The position numbers were made by a program, and so were the translations under genes. From contig JAKJHU010001075.1 in NCBI GenBank assembly GCA_022316685.1, positions 22,501 to 86,500 on the forward strand: a stretch of DNA of 64,000 bases, written 5' to 3'. A model generated the notes under the pieces. It made no database searches. It was not told the DNA's origin and saw nothing but the letters and a program-made list of their open reading frames with translations. How positions within the stretch are numbered: position 1 is the first letter of the stretch; each line of letters opens with the position of its first letter. This stretch comes from Progne subis subis. Lineage: Eukaryota > Chordata > Aves > Passeriformes > Hirundinidae. Shown piece after piece: positions 35,701-49,980 of this stretch.

Positions 35701-37549
35701 GAACCAGTAATAATCTCATGGTCTGTAAAGATCATCTATTTACATATTCTAAGTAAAACAAAAGTTAAAGTCGATAAAGTAAATGAACTGATCTAAAGAA
35801 TTATTTTTGTTTAAATTTAGGTAAGTATGAAGACTATGAACTCTGCTTGACTAAAATGCTGAGATCTTGTTTACATTTATACTGGGTAAAACTGAAGAGA
35901 GTGGCCCTAGTGTGAAAAAATGGAGCACTAGATATAAAAATACTCTCTTTTAATGCCGACAGCAATATGCAGGTGAACCTACCTTCTTGTGTCCTTTTCT
36001 CCTCAACTTTGTATTTTCCAGGGTGAAGTAATGAGGTACTTATTTATGGGGGTTTTTTTCCTTTCCCCTATTTTTTTCTCTCTGCTCAGTCTCTTTTTTC
36101 CAACTGGTACAATACTCAACAGGCAGAGCTATGATACTGCCGTGTGGCCCTTAAGAGTAGAGGAATGTACTGTGTGTGTGAAATTAGTGTGGATTCTCAA
36201 TAAATTTCAACAGTTTCAGAACACTGCAGTGTAAGTACTTTGTGGTTCTTTATCAATGCTGGTGACAGTGTAGTTTGTCTTTTCATTCTGTGCCAACAAA
36301 TGAGCTACAGATTTTTCTTTCATACCTCTTATATTTTAGGATAAATTAACCTTTTGGGACGTGATTGTTCCTGAACTGCCATTTTCAGTTCTGTCATATA
36401 ACATGCTGTCTTTCGCTAAAAAAAAGCAGATCTTATCTGCTTCTGCATTTTGCTGCACTGAAAAATAAGCAAAGATAGTAAACAGATGTGAAATGACATT
36501 CTGCAAATTTCTAGCTCTGCTTGTTTGTATGTGTCCTCCACTCTTAACTAACTGAGTGCTTTATTACTTACCTTTTAAACTAGTTAGAACTGGTTTAAGT
36601 CTTTGCATATTTCATACCTGCAAACACCAAATCAGTGCTTCTTGATGTTGTGGCAAAAGCAAACTAGTTAGTTGTCCTAATAAGTACTGATTAGAATTTA
36701 GCTGCTTTTCTTCCAACCAGATAATTATTACTGATAACTGAATTAACAGCAGTCTGTAGGAGCAGAATCTGCTCTCTGCTTCCATAAACCAGATGTGATA
36801 ATACATCTATATCTCATAGAATTATTTGAGCCACTGTAAAATTTCAGAAGCTACAGCTGGAGTAGAAATCTGATGTGTTCTGTCCAATTTAAAAACTCAG
36901 AGGATGATTGAATTCCAGGCATTGTAAGATATAAACGTCTCTCTCAGATGCATGAAGATCTCTGTTACGGATCTACTGCATTGTGAGAATGTGGGAGTCA
37001 CTTCAAAGCACAGGTTTGGATTTTAATATTTCCAAAGTGACTACATAGATTGTTTAGGAGTAGGCTATATATGATAGCCAAAGAGGGTAAGACTGAGGAA
37101 AATGGAAAGGGGTTGCAAACATCTAGTGTAGTTGTCCAACCTGGCATCTCAGCCTTAGCAGTTTTCACTTAGTCCATACTATTAAATTACCACTTTCATG
37201 TGGTAATGTGTCACTTTTACATTCACATTCTCTGTCACTTGCACACACAGAGAGAAACACAAACCCTAGGGAGTCTGTTTCTAGAAATTGTTGAGATAGG
37301 CAAGAAAATTCCTGAGGTGATGGGAGTAAGGGAGACCTTATTGGGTAAGACTGGTCAAGTTGGAATCTTTTCATACGTTTTAGAAACACTGACCTCTTTG
37401 GTAAATTTATACCTCTAAGGAAGGAGCAAACTAGAAACTTTCGACTTTCTGACAAACATTGTTAAAGAGATAAAGTTCTGCTTAATGCTTTGATTTGAAG
37501 GAAAAACTTGAGGGCCTCAAGGGTAAGACTTCAAAGCAATGTCTGAGGT
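32795..37549 (+). other. PRUNE2 intron 1, second part
   Basis: Intronic unique sequence. One detail is two copies of gacgtcag 11 bases apart (33,381-33,388 and 33,392-33,399), resembling CRE half-sites. Nothing else recognised. Confidence 0.65.
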
Positions 37550-37900
37550 CACTTGGCTTGCTCAGCTTGAGGGAAGAGAAGGCTGAAACAAGACACGGGG
37601 TGGTGGCAGGGAAGCTGCTGATCTCCCCTTGTGAGCGATGATAGATCATGAGGAAATGGAATGAAGCTGTGCCAGGAGATGTTCAGATTGGATATTAGAA
37701 AGGTTCTTTGCTTAAAGAGAGGGTGGTCAATCACTGGAACAGGCTTCTCATGGAAGTGTTCATAGCATCAAAGCCTCTCAGAATTCAAGGAGAGTCTGAG
37801 TGATTCTTTTAGTTGTCTAGTTTATGTTGGGTAGTGCTGCAAGAATCAGGGAGTTGGACTTGATGGTCTCCCTCCAGCTTGAGATTATATGATTCTGTGA
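37550..37900 (+). mobile_element. CR1 LINE, 3'UTR fragment in PRUNE2 intron 1
   Basis: Sense CR1 3'UTR: 'ggcttgctcagcttgaggga', 'agagaaggctgaaacaagac', 'cactggaacaggcttctcat', ending 'ttggacttgatggtctccct' and 'atatgattctgtg', the characteristic CR1 tail. It has the same orientation as PRUNE2. No coding capacity. Confidence 0.87.
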
Positions 37901-38761
37901 AATATGAAGAACTTTGATTTCTTCCTTTGAAATAAAAAGACATATGATAAACTATTTTTTCCAAGCTCTTCTACAAAATCTGAAATGGACCTGTTTTCTT
38001 TGTGGTCATAATTTGATATGCCCTTTAATGTATTTTCAAGCCTAAATATTATTAACTATTATATTAATTAACAGATAGATTCAGAGCATCACAGATTCTT
38101 GAGAAAGCACTTTATATCAGCTGGCTTGTCATTTTTTGACAGGAAGGACAGGATAGGCTCCATCACTCAGAGATCCCAGCAGAAAACACAACTGCAGTAG
38201 GTGACTGCATGAGATGACATTGAGACAGTTATAAGACTATTTATGAAAAAGATATAGCACACGTGATAGACTATTCATCTGTGACAGTCCAGGGAATCTC
38301 AGAAGTGGCATGCTTCCTTATTCAGATATACCTTTTTTGGGGTTTTTTTTTTTGGAAGAGGAAATCTCCACAGCATTTCTTTTGAGGACTCCTTTACACA
38401 TTGCAGAATGTTTAGAAAGTAACTCATTTTTGTGATAGATTGGTGTGAGCTAGTTTGGTATGTGATAGAAGAATGTGTTGTATTCACTGAGAGTTAGAAA
38501 CCTCTTCTGTAATGAAAATAAACAGAAGTCTGTGGAAGTAGATAATGGACAGGGCAAGGGAATTTTCTTGCACTTTCTGCATCTTTACGGAAGTACTTGG
38601 GTGCTTGCAAGCCCCATTCTCTCCTGTTAACACTGATAACAAACTATTTTGAACAAGAGTATGATGTGACACATTTAAGTTATGAATAGATGACTGGAAA
38701 TTGTAGAACCTTATTTGACATAATTGCTGAGTAAGACAAAGTTTAGGCTGGAATATCATAC

Positions 38762-38860
38762 ACATGCACACACAGCACCCCCCCTCTCCCCCACCCCGTT
38801 CCCCCCCAACAAAAGATAACAAAACAAAAAAACTCCAGCAAAAATATCCCTGTATACCTG
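38762..38860. repeat. C/A-rich simple sequence
   Basis: CA repeats followed by several C-runs (cccccc, cccccccc) and CAAA-type repeats in intron 1. Purine/pyrimidine skewed low complexity. Confidence 0.8.
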
Positions 38861-39122
38861 CTCCCCACCCTCCCATAAATACTCCATTGCAGCTAATAAA
38901 TCAAAACCCCAAAACCCACAAAAGTGAAAGCAGAATGGTAACATTCATTGAATGTAGAAGTGTCCTGTTTAGCTTCCAGTTCTGCCAAAGTCTAAATAAA
39001 CTTGCAAATGTAACTTGAATCATGGAAGATTATTTTCACAACACTTACATTCTTTGCAATTTTTGATTACTAAAGTTAGGGATTGTCCCAACTTTACATA
39101 ATTGCAAATGTTTCTGAGGGCA

Positions 39123-39152
39123 TTTAATTAATATGAATTTAATTAATATGAA
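39123..39152. repeat. 15-bp perfect tandem duplication
   Basis: The unit tttaattaatatgaa occurs twice head to tail. Short AT-rich duplication within intron 1. Confidence 0.9.
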
Positions 39153-39483
39153 TCAACATATATTAAGTATAAAATAGCTTAAACCAACTGAGCTTTAGTA
39201 GCTAGGTCTTCTTCCTTGTTAGGTCTTACACGAACACCTGCATAAATTAGATTGTTGTACTGGGAGACCAGAGAGCAATGTAAATCAAGGGAATCAAATG
39301 TAATTAAAAATAGGGCGTTTCTAGTCACGGAGAGATGAGTTTTCCCCTTTCTATCATCTTTGGTGCCCATAGCTTCCTCTGCTGAATGATCTGGGGGAAA
39401 AATTTTTTTATTTCTATTGGCCGTGCTGGCCATGACCTTTTTTCCTCTTTTTGACGGAGTGGTGTGTCATGCAACACCTAATC

Positions 39484-39543
39484 CTTTTCTTCCTTTCCCT
39501 CCGCTTTTCTTCCTTTCCCCCTGCTTTTCGTCCTTTTCCCTCT
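39484..39543. repeat. Polypyrimidine minisatellite, 3 x 20 bp
   Basis: Three near-identical 20-base units starting cttttcttcctttcc at 39,484, 39,504 and 39,524. All pyrimidine except single G positions, so it is strand-asymmetric and could form H-DNA. Confidence 0.85.
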
Positions 39544-39715
39544 TATCTTTCAGAAAGTTCATACAGAGATCGCTAGTTTAGTTTTTGGGTACTGATCACT
39601 TTCTCAGTATCCGTTAACCAAGATGGACAAAGGAGTTACTTAGAGGTGGTATCTGTCTTCTGTGGATTATTATTTGCAAAGTTTTCCAAGGTATCTGATA
39701 AACTGATAGCAGGGA

Positions 39716-39803
39716 TGGTTTTTTGGGTTTGGTTTGGTGGTTTTTTTGGGTTTGGTTTTTTGTGTGTGGGTGTGGTTTTTTTTGTTTTTTTTTTTTTTTT
39801 TGA
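39716..39803. repeat. T/G-rich simple sequence ending in a T-run
   Basis: Imperfect tttggg/tttgg units (39,716-39,780) followed by an interrupted T-run to 39,802, in PRUNE2 intron 1. Confidence 0.85.
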
Positions 39804-41481
39804 GGTGTTATATATTTATTAAGAATTCCTTTAATTTAAATATTTTCTTCTGCATTCTCTGAATGTTATTTCTATGCTGACGCATTAAACCCCAGCATTT
39901 TATGCTGAAAAGAGAATTCCCTTATGAGGAGCAGTTAGATGTAGGTTTCATTTAACTATGTTACGAGCTTTCATTTTGTTGTGCATTTTTAAATGGCATT
40001 TTGAGTTTCATCTTATTGTTAAGTATTGCTATCACTTTGTTTCACATTGACTTCACAGACTAATTATAAGCAGAATAAGAATTGTAGGTTTTCTTGCTAA
40101 TGCTATGCTAAGCAAATTTGCTAATTTTGCTAATTTGCTAAGCAAATCACACAGCCCAAATAGTCATAGTATACCATTCATAACAAAACAGGTAATTTTT
40201 GTCATGCTTTTATTAAAAAATAGATATATGTTGATACTGGTATATCATACAGGCTGGTTTTAAGGGGTTTTTTTGGTGCTAATTGTGATACTAACTACTA
40301 TAACTGTTAACATCCTGGTCCCCCAAACTGATGGACATCATTATAATGTATTTGTAAGGCTGGCCTTTAATTCGCAGAATGTAAAATTCATGTGGTTTCA
40401 GCAAGTGTGGATCTCCTCAGACAGGCGCAGCAGTCTTATTTTTATAAGTAGACCCCATTCTCAATATTTGCTTCTCAGGTATTGCTGCATGTAGTAGATA
40501 ATTCGAATCACAAACCCTATGGGTTTCCATAAATTTAAACAGCTTACTAATATAATGTAATCTTGTAGTGGAGTATCTCAAATCTCTTTTAAGTCAGTAT
40601 TTTTTTTTATGATATGACATGTTTTTTTTATTTAGGAGTGGTAATATATATGTTGGTGCTTATATATGTGAACTCAGTCTATAGCTAGGGATTAAATAAT
40701 TAAATATGACTAAATATAATTATATTGCCATTATTCCATATCCTCTTTGGCTGATGCTAAGAAAAAATATTGTTCTACTTAGCTGGTGAAAGAAAGGAAA
40801 GAATTATGCTTTGTTTATTTTTAACAGACTTTCCTAATTCCATTAATGCTGATACCCTTTCAACAGCAGTACAAGGTCAGTATACGCTTCCCATATAAGG
40901 GAAGAAAAGCTACATGTAGTTATTCCATTTTTACAGGGTGGTCTGTCAGGCAGCATCTAATCCTTTTCCCCCTTTTCCCCTTTTTCTTTCTGTGAAAAAC
41001 ACTTATATTACACAAAATACTGTGTAATCATCCTCTGATATGCTGTGATGTGTGCAATTAACTAAGCAGAAATAATAAGCTAAAAAACTCCCTCAGATTG
41101 GGAGCAGAGAGTGATGTTACACTGCAAGCCAGTTTCTGTTAGCACTGTTTCTTTTCTGACAAGTGTTTATCTGGATGCTCGTCAGTATCTTCAAGGTCAG
41201 TGAACCTCTTTAACATCTTTAACTCCTTGAGGATAGAGAAATTTTCACGTGTTATAGCATTCTCATAACTGGAAATACAGGAATTGTCTTACTGGCACAG
41301 CATGCATGTCTGTGAGTTGGAATGAGTTGTGTTGCTAGTCACTGAGGTGAGGTCACAATTTTAGGTGCTGTGCCAGTGTCCTCAGAGTTTACCAGTAGGA
41401 GAATCTGGGCCTGGATGCTGTGAGCAGCCTTCTGCATAGGTATTTTGGCTTGTATATATCCCTTCTATGGACCTAGGGGCT

Positions 41482-41660
41482 TTTTTTTAGTTGGGGGGGG
41501 GGGGGGTTGTGGTTTTTTGTGTGTGAGATTTTTTGTTTGTTTTCATTGTTTGGGGTGGTTTTTTTGTGTTTTTGTTGTTTTTGTTTGGTTTTGTTTGGGG
41601 TTTTGATGGGTTTTTGTTTGTTTGTTTTAGGTTGTTTGGTTTTGTTTGTTTGTTAGTTGG
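41482..41660. repeat. T/G-rich simple sequence with G14 run
   Basis: A T-run, an uninterrupted 14-base G-run (41,493-41,506), then about 150 bases of imperfect TTTG/TTTTG repeats. The G-run and GGGG pieces give the RNA of intron 1 local G-quadruplex potential. Confidence 0.88.
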
Positions 41661-44600
41661 TTGAAGGTTTTTTTATCCCCAATCCCAGAGGCTTAAGACT
41701 TAGGAATGATGTTGTATCTTGGATTTTTTACGTTCAGAATCAGAGTTTAAGCAAGTTTTGAGCTCTGTGGTTTATTGGAAAGAATGTAAGCTTGTAAAGA
41801 GGAAGGTTGATTTTTGCTAGCTTACATACCTCTCCTTACGTTTGGATCATTTGTTCTTAACTACAGTAGGCATAGAAATCCGTGGAGACTTCTTTTCCTG
41901 GCAGTATCCTCTTTGATTGGGAACCAAGACCTTGACTGTTGGAAGAAAATCTAGCAAGTTCCGCTGTGGAGGAGGGCATAGATAACAGTGATTTTCATAG
42001 ACTAAAAATACATGATAGTTTCTTCAATACAAAACTAGGAGATATTGAAAGCTAGAGGCTGAAATATTCATGTAATTGACTTTGTTTGTTGTAACTTTAT
42101 TTTTTTTAATATTTCTTGTCTTTTGACCTTTTAGCTAGGGCAGCAGATTTGCCAGGGATGGTGAATTACCCTTTTTGTGTTAAGTAAGGGGATTCAGCAA
42201 AACTCATTGAGGAAGTTGTCTTAACCAGTCATTAATGTCTCGTCATATGTGAATTTGTCAATTTTTATCTCCTGTTTTCTTCTGCTTAATATAATTTTAA
42301 ATAATACATCATGAAAATCTTAATGCAAATTAATGAAGGTGAGCCAAATCTTAAACTAAAAAAACCTTCTAGTTGTGTCCATAGCCCTTATATTCTGTTT
42401 GTGGTTACCAATTTTTATTAACTGAAATAATGTGATGTCCTTAAAAAAGTTTTATAGCTTTATAATACAAACAGTGCTTTAGTTTACTTTGTAATTACAC
42501 TTTAAACAAATTTGTCTTATATTTTTCCATACTTTTAAAGCAGGAGTTGATATGCTTACCATAAAGATAATTTCTAATACTGTATATTCTCTAATTCTGT
42601 GGTTCATCTCTCTGTAACTTATATTTTAGGAGATGAAACTGAACTGCTGTGACAGATAAGAGTTTGTGCAATCAGTATGCTAATCACCATTACCACAGTA
42701 TTCCTTGCATTCAAGGTGGGGATTTTTTATAGTTCATGACAATCTGCCTATAATTCTATAGGAGGAAGATGTGTTCGTTGCTTTGTGATTCTTGACAGAT
42801 CTTGACTGTGCTGGAACTCTGCTTGATGACTGCAGAATTAACTTAATTCCTTTTTTTATCCCCTCTGTACCATTTGTTCTAGTGCATTAAATTAAAAACA
42901 TGGCTCAGTTACACATATATTCTATGTCAGACAAAGTATTTCGATATGGAACTGTGTTTCAGAGGGAAAATGATCATCATCATCAAAGATAACTGTTTGC
43001 AGTATCATCATAAGTATGTCAGTTCAAGGTGTCATTGGCACAATACAAGAGTATTAAGACAGTAGTCTTACACAGAATGTGTAACCTCAAGGTACTTAAT
43101 CTTTTTTGTAATCTTTCTTATTAGCACTGTGGTGCCTTGTGGGACTTTAACTACTGCAGTGCTGAACTCTGAAGTGAAAGAATGATTGGGAAATGCAAGT
43201 TTAGCATATTTCCTCCAATAGATGTTTCCCAACTTGCCTTGGGAATGAGGTGGTTATGATTCTAATTCTCGATAACTTTTTGCTTTAAAGCGGTTGTTAT
43301 TTCTTCCAGTTCCTTTACTATTTTTACATTGTCAATTGTGCTAGACAATTACAAGCATTAGATTCACTGTTTTCCCTGATGCACAAAATTTTCATAGAAA
43401 GACTTCTTAGTCCCTACTTAAACTTATTTCTTTGCCTGAAAAATCATATAAACTCAGCAGTATTTTAAATGTTTTCCTGAAACCCAAACATTCTGTTTCA
43501 GTTTCCTACCTTTTTCTCATTGAATGTTAAGAGAGGAAGTTTTTCAGTAAATTATGGCTAGTGTTGCATTGCTTCAAATAGGAATATTTGTGGATTTTTT
43601 TTTTTCAGACATGTGTTTTACCTGCTTTACCTATTTAGAAGGAAAACTAACATGATCACAGCAAAAAACTAATGTTTTAGATTGCTGTTGTATATTGCCT
43701 TTCAGCATACTTTAATTAAAGTGCCATTTGTTTGTCCTGTAATATCACCATTCCCTAATTGATGTACTGAGCAAGCACCATGGTGACAAGATAAGTTGCT
43801 TTGTTTTGTTCCATATGTCTGTGTTCCAAATTTTCCATAGTTTTAATTGGTTCCCTGCAGAATAACATTTATAAGCATATGGTATGGAAAATGCTGACTG
43901 CATTTGTTATCATATATTTTAGTATATTGGTGGCACTAGATCACTAAGCCTTTAAATGTGATTATGAGGTTATTTAATGCAGTCAATAGTGTGCTTAAAA
44001 CACAGCAAAAATCTGCAGTGAGCCAAATGGTATGAAGAGAATATGTTTAAATGTCTTCTTAATGCTTCAGGGATAGATGGGAAAATCTGATTCAGAAAAG
44101 GTTTTGGGTAATGTTTATGCTGAAACATATTTTGTCACCTGAGGGCAATTCTGAAAGCTCTGTGGAGGCTACTTGCCATCACGGGAGGAATATCTGTAGG
44201 AACTGCATAGGCAAAATACCTAATATGTGTAGGCTTACTTACTTCTGAAGAAATGTTATAAGTGTTATAAGCTGATAAAATGGAATGGAGGATCAGCTCC
44301 TAAATCTCATCTGAAGACATAATTAGCATATTTTTGCATGATTCTGCTCTGGAAAAAATGGCCACTGCAAAAGGAAGGAACCATGAGTGCCTGAGAAGAC
44401 CCCAGTAATCTCAGCGCATGTGAATGTCTTATTTCAATAGTATTGACATAGTTATACATCTTTGGTTATGCTGAAGGGGAGGTGTGTCATGGTGGAGAAC
44501 ATCTGAATTTAATTTTTTTGCTAAGGCAAATTCAGGAAGGTGGTTTCAGACTACTCCTGGAAGTGTTTAATGGGTTCTTGTATTAATGACCTCTCTGGAT

Positions 44601-47600
44601 TTCACGAGCCGACTAGATACTTGGAGGCAGCCCAAATGAGAGAAAGAGGTTCACTCCATACATGGGTATTTCTGATGTATGTAATACATCCTTCGCATCT
44701 CTGTTCAAGAGGTAACCTACTGTCTCTGTCCCTAGCCAGAGCCCAGATGAACTTACTTAATAAACTTTTTAGAAATTTCTGTTGCTGTAGTGTCATCTTT
44801 ATAAAAAGGAGTATTAGGCATTAAAGAAACATAATTATATTAGTGACTACCCCTACACTGAAATCATATGCGTGTTAAAGTAATATAGGAATGTAATTAT
44901 GCATTTTCTCTTTCTCATTTGCAACGTGTCTATGGCTATGATATTAGTGTAATAGGACAGTTTAGACATCTAAATGCTGTAGACAGAACTAATTACTGTA
45001 TGAGTAAAAAATGTGTTCTCGTAATGAAACATATGTTTCTATTCTCATAACATCGCAAAAAAAATAGATTTTTTTTTCAAGTCAGGTTTTATTCTGAACG
45101 CAGTGTCATTTTACTAATAAGCACAGTATTCCAATTTTTATTCTGTGCTCAGCTTTTACATGACATCAACAAAAATTTTTTTTTTCAGGACAACAGGAGT
45201 ACAGCATATTACAATATTAAAATTTCCTCATGGGAAAAGAAGCTGGCAATGATAATAAAGGGGTTTTTATGGAATGGTGTATAGAGCAGGCAGAGCACAT
45301 CAGTACTGGCTGCTGCAGAGGAATAGGTGCCTGATTTTCAGCCTGAAATAATAAAGAGCAACTGAAATAATGCTGAAGTTAAAAACTAAAGAAAAGCCAA
45401 AACAAAAACTAGCATCTTTTCAGCATCATTCTTACTGGAGAATGGGTAAAAATCAAAGATGTTTTAGAATTAGGATATGATAAAAGCCTGTTGAACAAAA
45501 AAGGCAAAAGTGAAACTGACTTTGGCCTGGTCATCTCTTCCAGCTATGATTTTCTTGCTCACTAATGATACATCTACTGAGTTGTTGGCTTACTTCAGGT
45601 TATGATTTCATGTTCAGCTCAGTACCCATCACCTAAGGGTTACACTGACTTAAGAAATATGAAGCTTAACTCCAAAGGTTTCTGTAAAATGCAGTGTTCA
45701 AGTGCTGCCTGACTCTTGGTAAATTTATCCTCAGCTGCAAAGTTGATTCCTTCGTTTTAGAGAAGCAGCTAAACTTACACAATCCAAGGTCAGATGTTAA
45801 TTCTGTGAGAAGCAGGTAAATTAACTGCATTGTTTGGATTGCATTCCCTTGCCTTCACCAAAACAAACATACCTTGTTTTCTCCAATACACTTTCTCTTT
45901 GCTCTCTGTAATTTATTCATCCTCTGCAGTGTATGATGTAGGGGTTTATTGCTACCAGTCACCTCCTGATCCACCACAGAGCTGATACATGACAGGGGCA
46001 CTCTGCTTCTCAGGTAAATGTACTCCTTAGTTTTAAGTCATTTCTGTCTAATATCTCAAAGAACAGTTTAGTCCTACAATAAGCCAAATAATTCCCAAGG
46101 AAGAAAATACAATCATGTCCTGTAAACTAGATAGGCATCCAGTCATTTCTAATGACTTCTGGATGTTACTCGCTTCTGCATGATAAGTGGCAAGTGGGGA
46201 GGAAGTGGGAGGAGGAATTAAGTGGCTTGAGGTGGGAGTTCAAAGATTTGCTGTGACAGATTTTAGGCTGAAGATTACCTGGAATAGCTCTTTTGCAAAG
46301 CTGAAGTTCTCAATGATGTATACTCAGTTATTAGGTGAGAGCACTAATCCTATGGAAGACAGGTTAATTTGAACAACAAGTAAATTAGTGCAGCATAAAT
46401 GAAAGAGGGAGACATTGATTTTCTAGTAACTTCTATCATGGAGAATCCTATTGACAGACTGGTGAAGTACCAGTCAAGCTTGAGTCAAGCTTGAATAATC
46501 ATTGTGCTGGAAGCATTTTCCTTTTTCAGCCATAGGAGACCATATCCTGTTTTGTCTTTGTGGGAGGAGTAATGCGATATTGTTACTGAGCCTAAAACCA
46601 TTAAAATAAGAATTTTCTTTATAATTTGTTTATATTATAAAAACTTAGGTTTCTGTAATTCTCTAAGACAAAGCATATTTAATGTCTGTCTGACTTAAAG
46701 CATTTTTTACCTTGATATAGCATCAAAGATGGGATCAAAACATACGGTGTAAAAGTCACGCTTCCAAAATATGTGTGTGCATGGGCCTGTATATGTACCT
46801 CATCTATGATTTAGTTTGAAAACGACATATTGTTGGGTATTCCAAATACATACACTCCATGATCTAGTAGAAGTGGTGTCTCATATGTTGATCCTGAAAA
46901 CAAAAATTTGTAGAAGCAAGAGAGTGTGAACATGTTAAGCTTATAAAACATGGTGAAAAATCAATGCCAAACCAATTGATGGAATAAATCTAATTTTAAA
47001 AAGAACCAGCAAGATTTTGATTGGTGTTCTGAGTTCTGTAGTGCTTTTTTCTTATTTTTAAGTAGAATTCATGCATTATTTGATTACTCCAGCTATTCTT
47101 TTTCAAATGAAAACTTGATGTAGAAATCCTTGTTCATTTTTGGATCTTTGCAATATGAATGAATGTATGTAATAAGCTAGAGAGAAGGTATTTCAAAAAC
47201 AAGCAGAGCAGATTGCCTGTGAGTTGTAAAATAATTAAGAGTGAAAAAGAAGTAAATGTGTGTAGTTCCTCAGAATTCTTTTCTTGAATGGTGTTAAGTT
47301 TCTCTGCTTGCAGAGTTATGAGTCAGAGCCTGTTGGTAATGCAGAAATACTGAACTGCATTCTCATCAGCAGTTGTTGGCTGTGCCAGTTCTTGATTAGA
47401 AATAACTGGAAAAGAGAGTTCCCATCCTGTGGAAATTCCAGGAATCTAATGAGAAGACTTTCTTGCAAGTATGATTGGATAAATCAAGTGTACAAGTCCT
47501 ATATGTACAACAGCAAAGCTGTGAAGACCTTCTCCTAGTCTTTGCTTATCATATCCCATTCAAAGCAAAGTATCAGATAATGTGTTATCCAGCCATTTCT

Positions 47601-49980
47601 GAGGATGGTGTTATGTTTTTGATCCTTCTGCTTTTGCTTATCTGACTCATAAGGCTGTGTTTCCCAAACAAAAGCAGATGGTGTGGAATTAGAAAATCAC
47701 CCTTTTGTTTTATATTCTGTTCTGCTCGTGGTATTGGTGTTTGCTGTGAAAGGTTGGGGTTTTTTTCCTTCAGATTTGTAAGTAAAGAAGACTGTACAGT
47801 GGTTATTCAATAGGTAATGATTTAAACATGTCACACTTGAAATTTTTGTAACTACACTTGTGCTCCTTAGGGAAGAGTCCTTATGTAACTAGGTATTTTA
47901 CAGGTAGCATTTTAGATTACTGTGTGTCATATACTGTGCATGATAAATGGGATACTGTGAGGGCAGAGAATACAATAATTTTTTTGACTGATCTAATAAA
48001 TGGGAGAAAACAAGGATTCTCTCATATATTTTTTTTTAGAATAAGAGACTGTGTATTTTTTCCAGGCCAGTATAAAGCTTTCTTGTGAAAAGACTTACTG
48101 AGAATTTAACTAACTGGAATTTTTCATGTAATACTAAATTAACTTTGCTTTGTCTTAAAACCATTTCTTTGACAACGGAGATGTATAACCATGTTAAAAC
48201 CCCTCAGGCCACTGAAAGCATAATACTGCCTGATGCTGTAAGGCAAATGCAAGTTGCACTCCAAAATGACTACTCAATAAATTGGTACTTCTGATTTGGA
48301 GGTAGAATTTCAGGTACAGAAATCCTCTTCCATGCGATTTGATAACTTTAAATATCAAAAGACAGATGTTTTTCCTATCTTGGTCTTTGTCCCAACAGTT
48401 AGGATTTTCCCTTTCCAGGAAAGCTGTGTCTGTGGAGTTTGTACCCCCTAGTTGGTGCTTCAGCCACAAGGCTGGAAAAGTTTTCAGCGTTGTATCTGAC
48501 ACTGTATATTGCTATGTGGTTCTGTAGCTTCTTCCTTTTTAATATGCTTCTGTTAAGCCATATTGTTTCTTCTTCAAAGAATTGCTGTCCTTGACAAGTG
48601 CTGTCCCATTATGTGCAGTAAAATGCAGTGATTTCATTACAATTTAAGGGCAGAACTAGTAAAATTTGAGGCAAAAAGGAAGTAGTGACTCAGAAAGCAA
48701 AGCTGTGTGTGGCTGCTGAGTGTACATTCATGCAGTGTGTGTGTGGGTCAATGTGTGTGAAGGAAATGAAAGTTTTTTTGCTATGAGATAGTGAGCATTT
48801 TGTAGGCATTCCTGTTTATATTGGGATGAGTCTTCAGTATTTATTACCTTGCAAGATCACTGCAGCTTCTCTATTAACAGAAGAAAAAAAAGTAGAGACA
48901 ATATAATTTTTGACCGGAATATTGTAGTTTGTTCAATCACTGTAGTTAACATGTCCTGATCAAAGTTTTTACAAATCTGATTGCCAGTATTGCAGTATGT
49001 TTGAATATATCAGCTGTTTGATGCAGATGGGAACCAATAAATGGTATTTTTACTGCAGTTACATAAAGATGCGGTTGTCATACTAATGCTTTTATGTATT
49101 AATAGACAACAAAACTGAACAGATATGAGAGTTTCTTCATAGTAAATATCCGAGAATCAGATATCTTACAGAAATAGCCTAATGTTTATAAATCTCTTTC
49201 CTGAGCACAGTAAGTGAATGTTAATCTATTCAGGTCTGATCTAAATTGAGTTATCCTGACTGATGCCATCTGAAAATGACACATAATTTCTTTAATTAGG
49301 TTTATCCCAGTCATCCAATGTTTGTGCATTTTACAATTTACCTTTAATCTAGCTAAACAAAAACTCATCATCATGAAGAGAAATCACTGATCTCATTTGT
49401 ATTTTAAGGCTTACAGCTTCATCAATAACCTCCTATTTTTTTTAATTCTTAGGCATTGTGAGAGTTCATGCTTCCTCTCAGGTATAGCTGTGATAACTGC
49501 AGGTGGTAATCATATTTTAGTCCTATCGTAGCTAATGGGCTTATGGATCTTTGTCTTCTGGATTGTGGGCTTCTCTGCCTGGGTTTTTGCTTGGGAAGAC
49601 CTGTAAGAGGAACCTGTGCATCCATCTGCCTGCTTTTCCTGAAGACGACTGATTAGCATGCAGTAGGCTAAGCAAACTTGTATCTGAGATGGTGAAAGAG
49701 GAAGCAGTCTCAGACATGAAAAATAAGTATACTTGGATGGCATACTTCAGAGTTGCCTTTATGAACAGTGTATATGGGGAGTATTTGGAGTGTTATTGTT
49801 ACTAAATAATAGTAAGATGATGAAAAGTCGTTCGTTCAGCTGCACATGGGGAAATGAAATATTAGTGAAATCATGTATCTTGGATCTGCAGGAGGGGAAG
49901 AAGAGGAGAAACAAATTCTGCTCAGTGAAGAGAAAAGCAGGAAAGGTGGGGAAAAAGGTACTGCTAGCCAGTGTTACTAC

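Larger units (their letters stand above)
37901..49980 (+). other. PRUNE2 intron 1, third part
   Basis: About 12 kb of intronic DNA with several low-complexity patches listed separately. A pair of related 38-base segments lies at 39,459-39,496 and 40,938-40,975. An unexplained 84-codon open frame occurs on the minus strand at 39,179-39,433. No other element recognised. Confidence 0.65.
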
